A stretch of 64,000 bases of DNA from Ruegeria atlantica (GTDB lineage: Bacteria; Pseudomonadota; Alphaproteobacteria; Rhodobacterales; Rhodobacteraceae): the NCBI RefSeq assembly GCF_013032505.1, contig NZ_WQCG01000010.1, forward strand, positions 1 to 64,000, read 5' to 3'. Numbering within the stretch: position 1 is the stretch's first letter; each line of letters begins with the position of its first letter. Position numbers and translations under genes: made by a program. A model generated the notes under the pieces. It searched no databases. It had not been told where the DNA came from and saw only the letters and a program-made list of their open reading frames with translations. Shown here piece by piece: positions 61,233 through 64,000 of the stretch.

Positions 61233-62576
61233 ATGACCCATCGCACAGAATTCGACTCCCTGGGCAGCGTGAGCTTGCGCGCCGATACGCTTTACGGCAT
61301 CCAGACCGCCCGCGCCGTCGAAAATTTCAAGATCTCGAACGTGCCGCTCAGCCATTTCCCCCGGCTGGTCGAGGCGTTGGCCTGCGTAAAAAAAGCAGCG
61401 GCACTGGCCAACCACGCCGCCGGGGTACTCGATGCCAAAAAAACACGCACGATCGAAGCCGTTTGCGACGAGATTCTGGACGGACAGCATCACGAACACT
61501 TCGTCGTGGACATGATTCAGGGCGGTGCGGGTACATCGACCAACATGAATGCCAACGAAGTCATTGCCAATCTGAGTCTGATCCGGATGGGCCACGCGCC
61601 CGGCCATTACGCGCACCTGCATCCCAACGATCACGTCAACCGATCTCAATCCACCAATGACGTCTACCCCACCGCCATACGGCTGGCGGTGTTGCGCATG
61701 CTGGAACCGCTGACCCGCGCGCAGCAGGATCTGGTGGCGGCTTTCCGCGAACGCGCCGATACCTTTGCCGGGATTGGTAAGGTCGGCAGAACCCAGCTGC
61801 AGGACGCGGTACCGATGACTTTGGGGCAGGAATTCGCCTCATTTGCCAATACGCTGGCCGAGGACATCGATCGCGTCCGGCAATTGTCCCGGCTGTTGCT
61901 CGAAATCAATCTGGGCGGAACCGCCATCGGCACTGGTGCCAACGCACCCGCGGGATTTGCCAACCAGGTGGTCCGGCAGTTGTCACGGATCACAGGGCTG
62001 CCTTTCACACCCGCCGAAGATCTGATCGAAGCGTCTTCGGATCTGGGCAGTTTGGTGATGTTTTCGGGTGTGCTAAAACGGCTGGCCGTGAAATTATCCA
62101 AGGTCTGCAATGACCTGCGCCTGCTGTCCAGCGGCCCGCGCGCCGGACTCGGAGAGATCCGACTACCACCCGTACAGGCAGGCAGCTCGATTATGCCGGG
62201 CAAGGTCAACCCGGTGATACCAGAGGTTGTCAACCAGGTCGCCTATCAGGTGATCGGCAATGACATAACCATAACTATGGCCGCCGAATCCGGGCAGTTA
62301 CAACTGAACGCGATGGAGCCCATCGTGACCTACCGCCTCCTCGATTCCATCCGCATCCTGCGTCGGGCGATGGATACGTTGACGCAACGCTGCGTGAAAG
62401 GGATCGAGGCCGACCGGGATCGCTGCGAATCCCTGTTGGCAAACAGCCTCGTTTCAGCCACTGCGCTTGCTCCGGTGCTGGGCTATGACGCCGCCGCCCG
62501 AATTGCCAGGCAAGCGCTGGCAGACGGGTCGACGATCGCCGAGGCGCAAGCCCGGCTGGGTGTGCCCAACAAATAG
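61233..62576 (+). CDS. aspA: Aspartate ammonia-lyase (aspartase)
   Basis: 447 residues from the ATG at 61233; the open frame extends further but the protein clearly starts MTHRTEFDSLGSVSLRADTL. The fumarase/aspartase superfamily signature GSSIMPGKVNPVIPE is present, as are AGTSTNMNANEV and SQSTNDVYPTA. The run VNQVAYQVIGND favours aspartase over fumarase. The enzyme converts aspartate to fumarate and ammonia, feeding the citric acid cycle. Slightly shorter than the 468-478 residues usual for the family. Confidence 0.88.
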   Translation: MTHRTEFDSLGSVSLRADTLYGIQTARAVENFKISNVPLSHFPRLVEALACVKKAAALANHAAGVLDAKKTRTIEAVCDEILDGQHHEHFVVDMIQGGAGTSTNMNANEVIANLSLIRMGHAPGHYAHLHPNDHVNRSQSTNDVYPTAIRLAVLRMLEPLTRAQQDLVAAFRERADTFAGIGKVGRTQLQDAVPMTLGQEFASFANTLAEDIDRVRQLSRLLLEINLGGTAIGTGANAPAGFANQVVRQLSRITGLPFTPAEDLIEASSDLGSLVMFSGVLKRLAVKLSKVCNDLRLLSSGPRAGLGEIRLPPVQAGSSIMPGKVNPVIPEVVNQVAYQVIGNDITITMAAESGQLQLNAMEPIVTYRLLDSIRILRRAMDTLTQRCVKGIEADRDRCESLLANSLVSATALAPVLGYDAAARIARQALADGSTIAEAQARLGVPNK

Positions 62577-64000
62577 TGCAACAGCGCCTGTGGCCGCTAT
62601 GCTGCCACGGGCGACCCCCCCCTCAAACCGGGATCTTTCCGATCGCCATGCTCAAAACCAGGCCTTCCCTTCACCCCAAACGATAGGCGGCACCTTTTCA
62701 AAACCTGCCTGATGGGCTTATGGCAACGCTGCGCGCGTGTTGAGGATTGAGAGTGGAGGGCCTTGATTTGGGAGCGCCTCTCGCTGCGCGGCATCCTCTT
62801 TCAGCTGCAGCCACTGACCCCGTTCCGCGGGGTTATTTCTTGGTCGTGAAAGTATCGTTATCCGGTTGCAGCCATGACTCAGGCCTCTTCATGCGGCCAC
62901 CGGTTACATGCCTGCGGCATGGCCAGGCGCGAACCGTCGCCCTTGGCAAGTGCCGTTTCCGACGAACCCAAAACTTGCGATACATCCGTCCAACGGCAAT
63001 CCGGATCTGTTCAGTGCTGTGCGGGGCAGAACCTCGGGAGTGGAGGTACTCAACAGATCAAGTCTTGGCCGCACATCGCGGAGGGGGATCGTGAGTCCGG
63101 CGCGATTGCGGATCGGCTGAGAGAACTGCCCCGCACAGGTCAAAGTTTACGTTACGTAAAGCAAGGCGGCAAGCGAGCGTTTGCACCGGCTTTAAACTGT
63201 GGCTGTTTTGCACCGTTTTGATCCCGTATCGGGTGTCGGCGATTATCGCCTATGTTGTTGACATAGCTCCAATTTCTGTGATTTCCCGGTCTCCGCACCA
63301 CGGCTTCACCAACCAACCAAGCCGACACGGAATCTGTGCAGTTTACTGAGGTAAAAAAACAGGTGTTTGGCGCCGGAGTTTTTTTGTCCCAACGGTCCTG
63401 AAAAAGTGGGATGGTCGGGGGTCGCGGGCGCCTTGCAGGTTTTCGTTCCAGCATAAAACCCATGCCTTTCCGCCACGGGCACGGGCTTCCCGCGCGAACG
63501 TGTCAGCCGCGCCCAAAACACCCGTGGCCAGCGCAACCATTTTGGCAACAGGCCCGTCAACGTCAGTGCTCCCAACCCGGATCAGGAGCGATGGTGTCGA
63601 TCAAACTGCATATGCCGGCAAACAGGTTGCCCTGCCCGGCTGCCGGAAGCAGTTCACAACGTCCAGCCGCCTGCGATCATCACTGCATAGTCGGGCCCGG
63701 TCCAACGAGCGACAACATGGACTGCAGACCTGGCAGGCATGTCGCTTGTATGCCGCAAGTGCATTTGGTCCTTGCTGCCAGGGTTCGCGCCGATTTTGAG
63801 GCTGAACCCGCCGGGTGCGACAGCAGGAACGGTCACCCATTGCGGCGGTGCGGCCTTTCTGCCGTCGCCGAATATGCCGATACACAGCACGAAGCGGTCA
63901 AAAGCCGCTCTCCCAGTCCTCCCGATTTGAGCAAGGTGTCATTTGTGATGCGGTCAATGTGCCGCCATTTCTGTTTTGAGCAGACCAGCTATGCACCACT
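62577..64000. other. Non-coding or degraded region at the window end
   Basis: 1.4 kb without a convincing gene. A segment near 63520-63550 (CCGTGGCCAGCGCAACCATT) and one near 63865-63935 are degenerate matches to sequences around 60.77 and 61.09 kb. Minus-strand frames (for example 63654-63890) resemble no family I know. Confidence 0.35.

Overview
The window looks like accessory DNA from a marine alphaproteobacterium of the Rhodobacterales (Roseobacter group). The basis is the overall protein character, the RepC-type plasmid remnants, the Rpn/DUF4351 nuclease, a DUF6455 protein and an H-NS-family protein of the alphaproteobacterial type. No rRNA or tRNA gene was seen. The mixture of metabolic cassettes, defence genes and many broken mobile-element genes suits a plasmid, a chromid or a genomic-island-rich part of a chromosome; the sequence alone does not decide between them.

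Layout. 0.2-7.7 kb: a ureohydrolase, a divergent LysR regulator, an alpha/beta hydrolase and a betaine-type ABC importer whose two permease domains are fused. 8.3-9.9 kb: integrase and Rpn-nuclease remnants plus one intact Rpn nuclease. 11.2-15.5 kb: an RND efflux pair. 15.8-20.9 kb: an aspartate 4-decarboxylase with two AspT-type exchangers. 21.6 kb: an SMR pump. 24.2-27.5 kb: a defence block (RloA/RloB, an unknown protein, a Doc toxin with an AbrB-type antitoxin). 28.4-34.0 kb: an ABC-2 exporter with its adaptor, a haloalkane dehalogenase, a GFA protein, a membrane protein and a divergent TetR regulator with two operator palindromes. 35.2-37.7 kb: DedA and an arylsulfatase. 42.4-55.1 kb: a methyltransferase, small proteins, a DUF2799 protein, an LpxR-type lipid A deacylase, H-NS, a poly-glycine peptide, a secreted zinc peptidase and a DUF2272 protein, with remnants of HsdS, dockerin-type, IS5 and JmjC genes between them. 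58-64 kb: an IS6 remnant, a triple-HTH regulator, an FNR-box-linked DUF6455 gene and aspartase.

The most unusual feature is a four-copy family in the same orientation at about 9.9, 22.0, 39.0 and 55.7 kb. Each copy has a conserved 0.6-1.1 kb leader that contains a hairpin with compensatory base changes, a roughly 20-codon upstream ORF with its own Shine-Dalgarno sequence, and an invariant ribosome binding site. The gene behind it has a variable middle, built in two copies from YD-like repeats carrying DxDxDG loops, and (except in truncated copy A) a conserved C-terminal domain followed by a hairpin. Two copies are divergent from Rpn nuclease genes (one intact, one truncated) and two are followed by C-terminal RepC remnants, so the unit looks plasmid-derived and dispersed. 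The copies form direct repeats 12-17 kb apart around the cargo cassettes.

Functional links. Aspartate is handled three ways in this window (decarboxylase, exchangers, aspartase). The betaine importer, ureohydrolase and hydrolase could process one imported nitrogenous compound. The dehalogenase operon looks like a xenobiotic or stress detoxification cassette under local TetR control.
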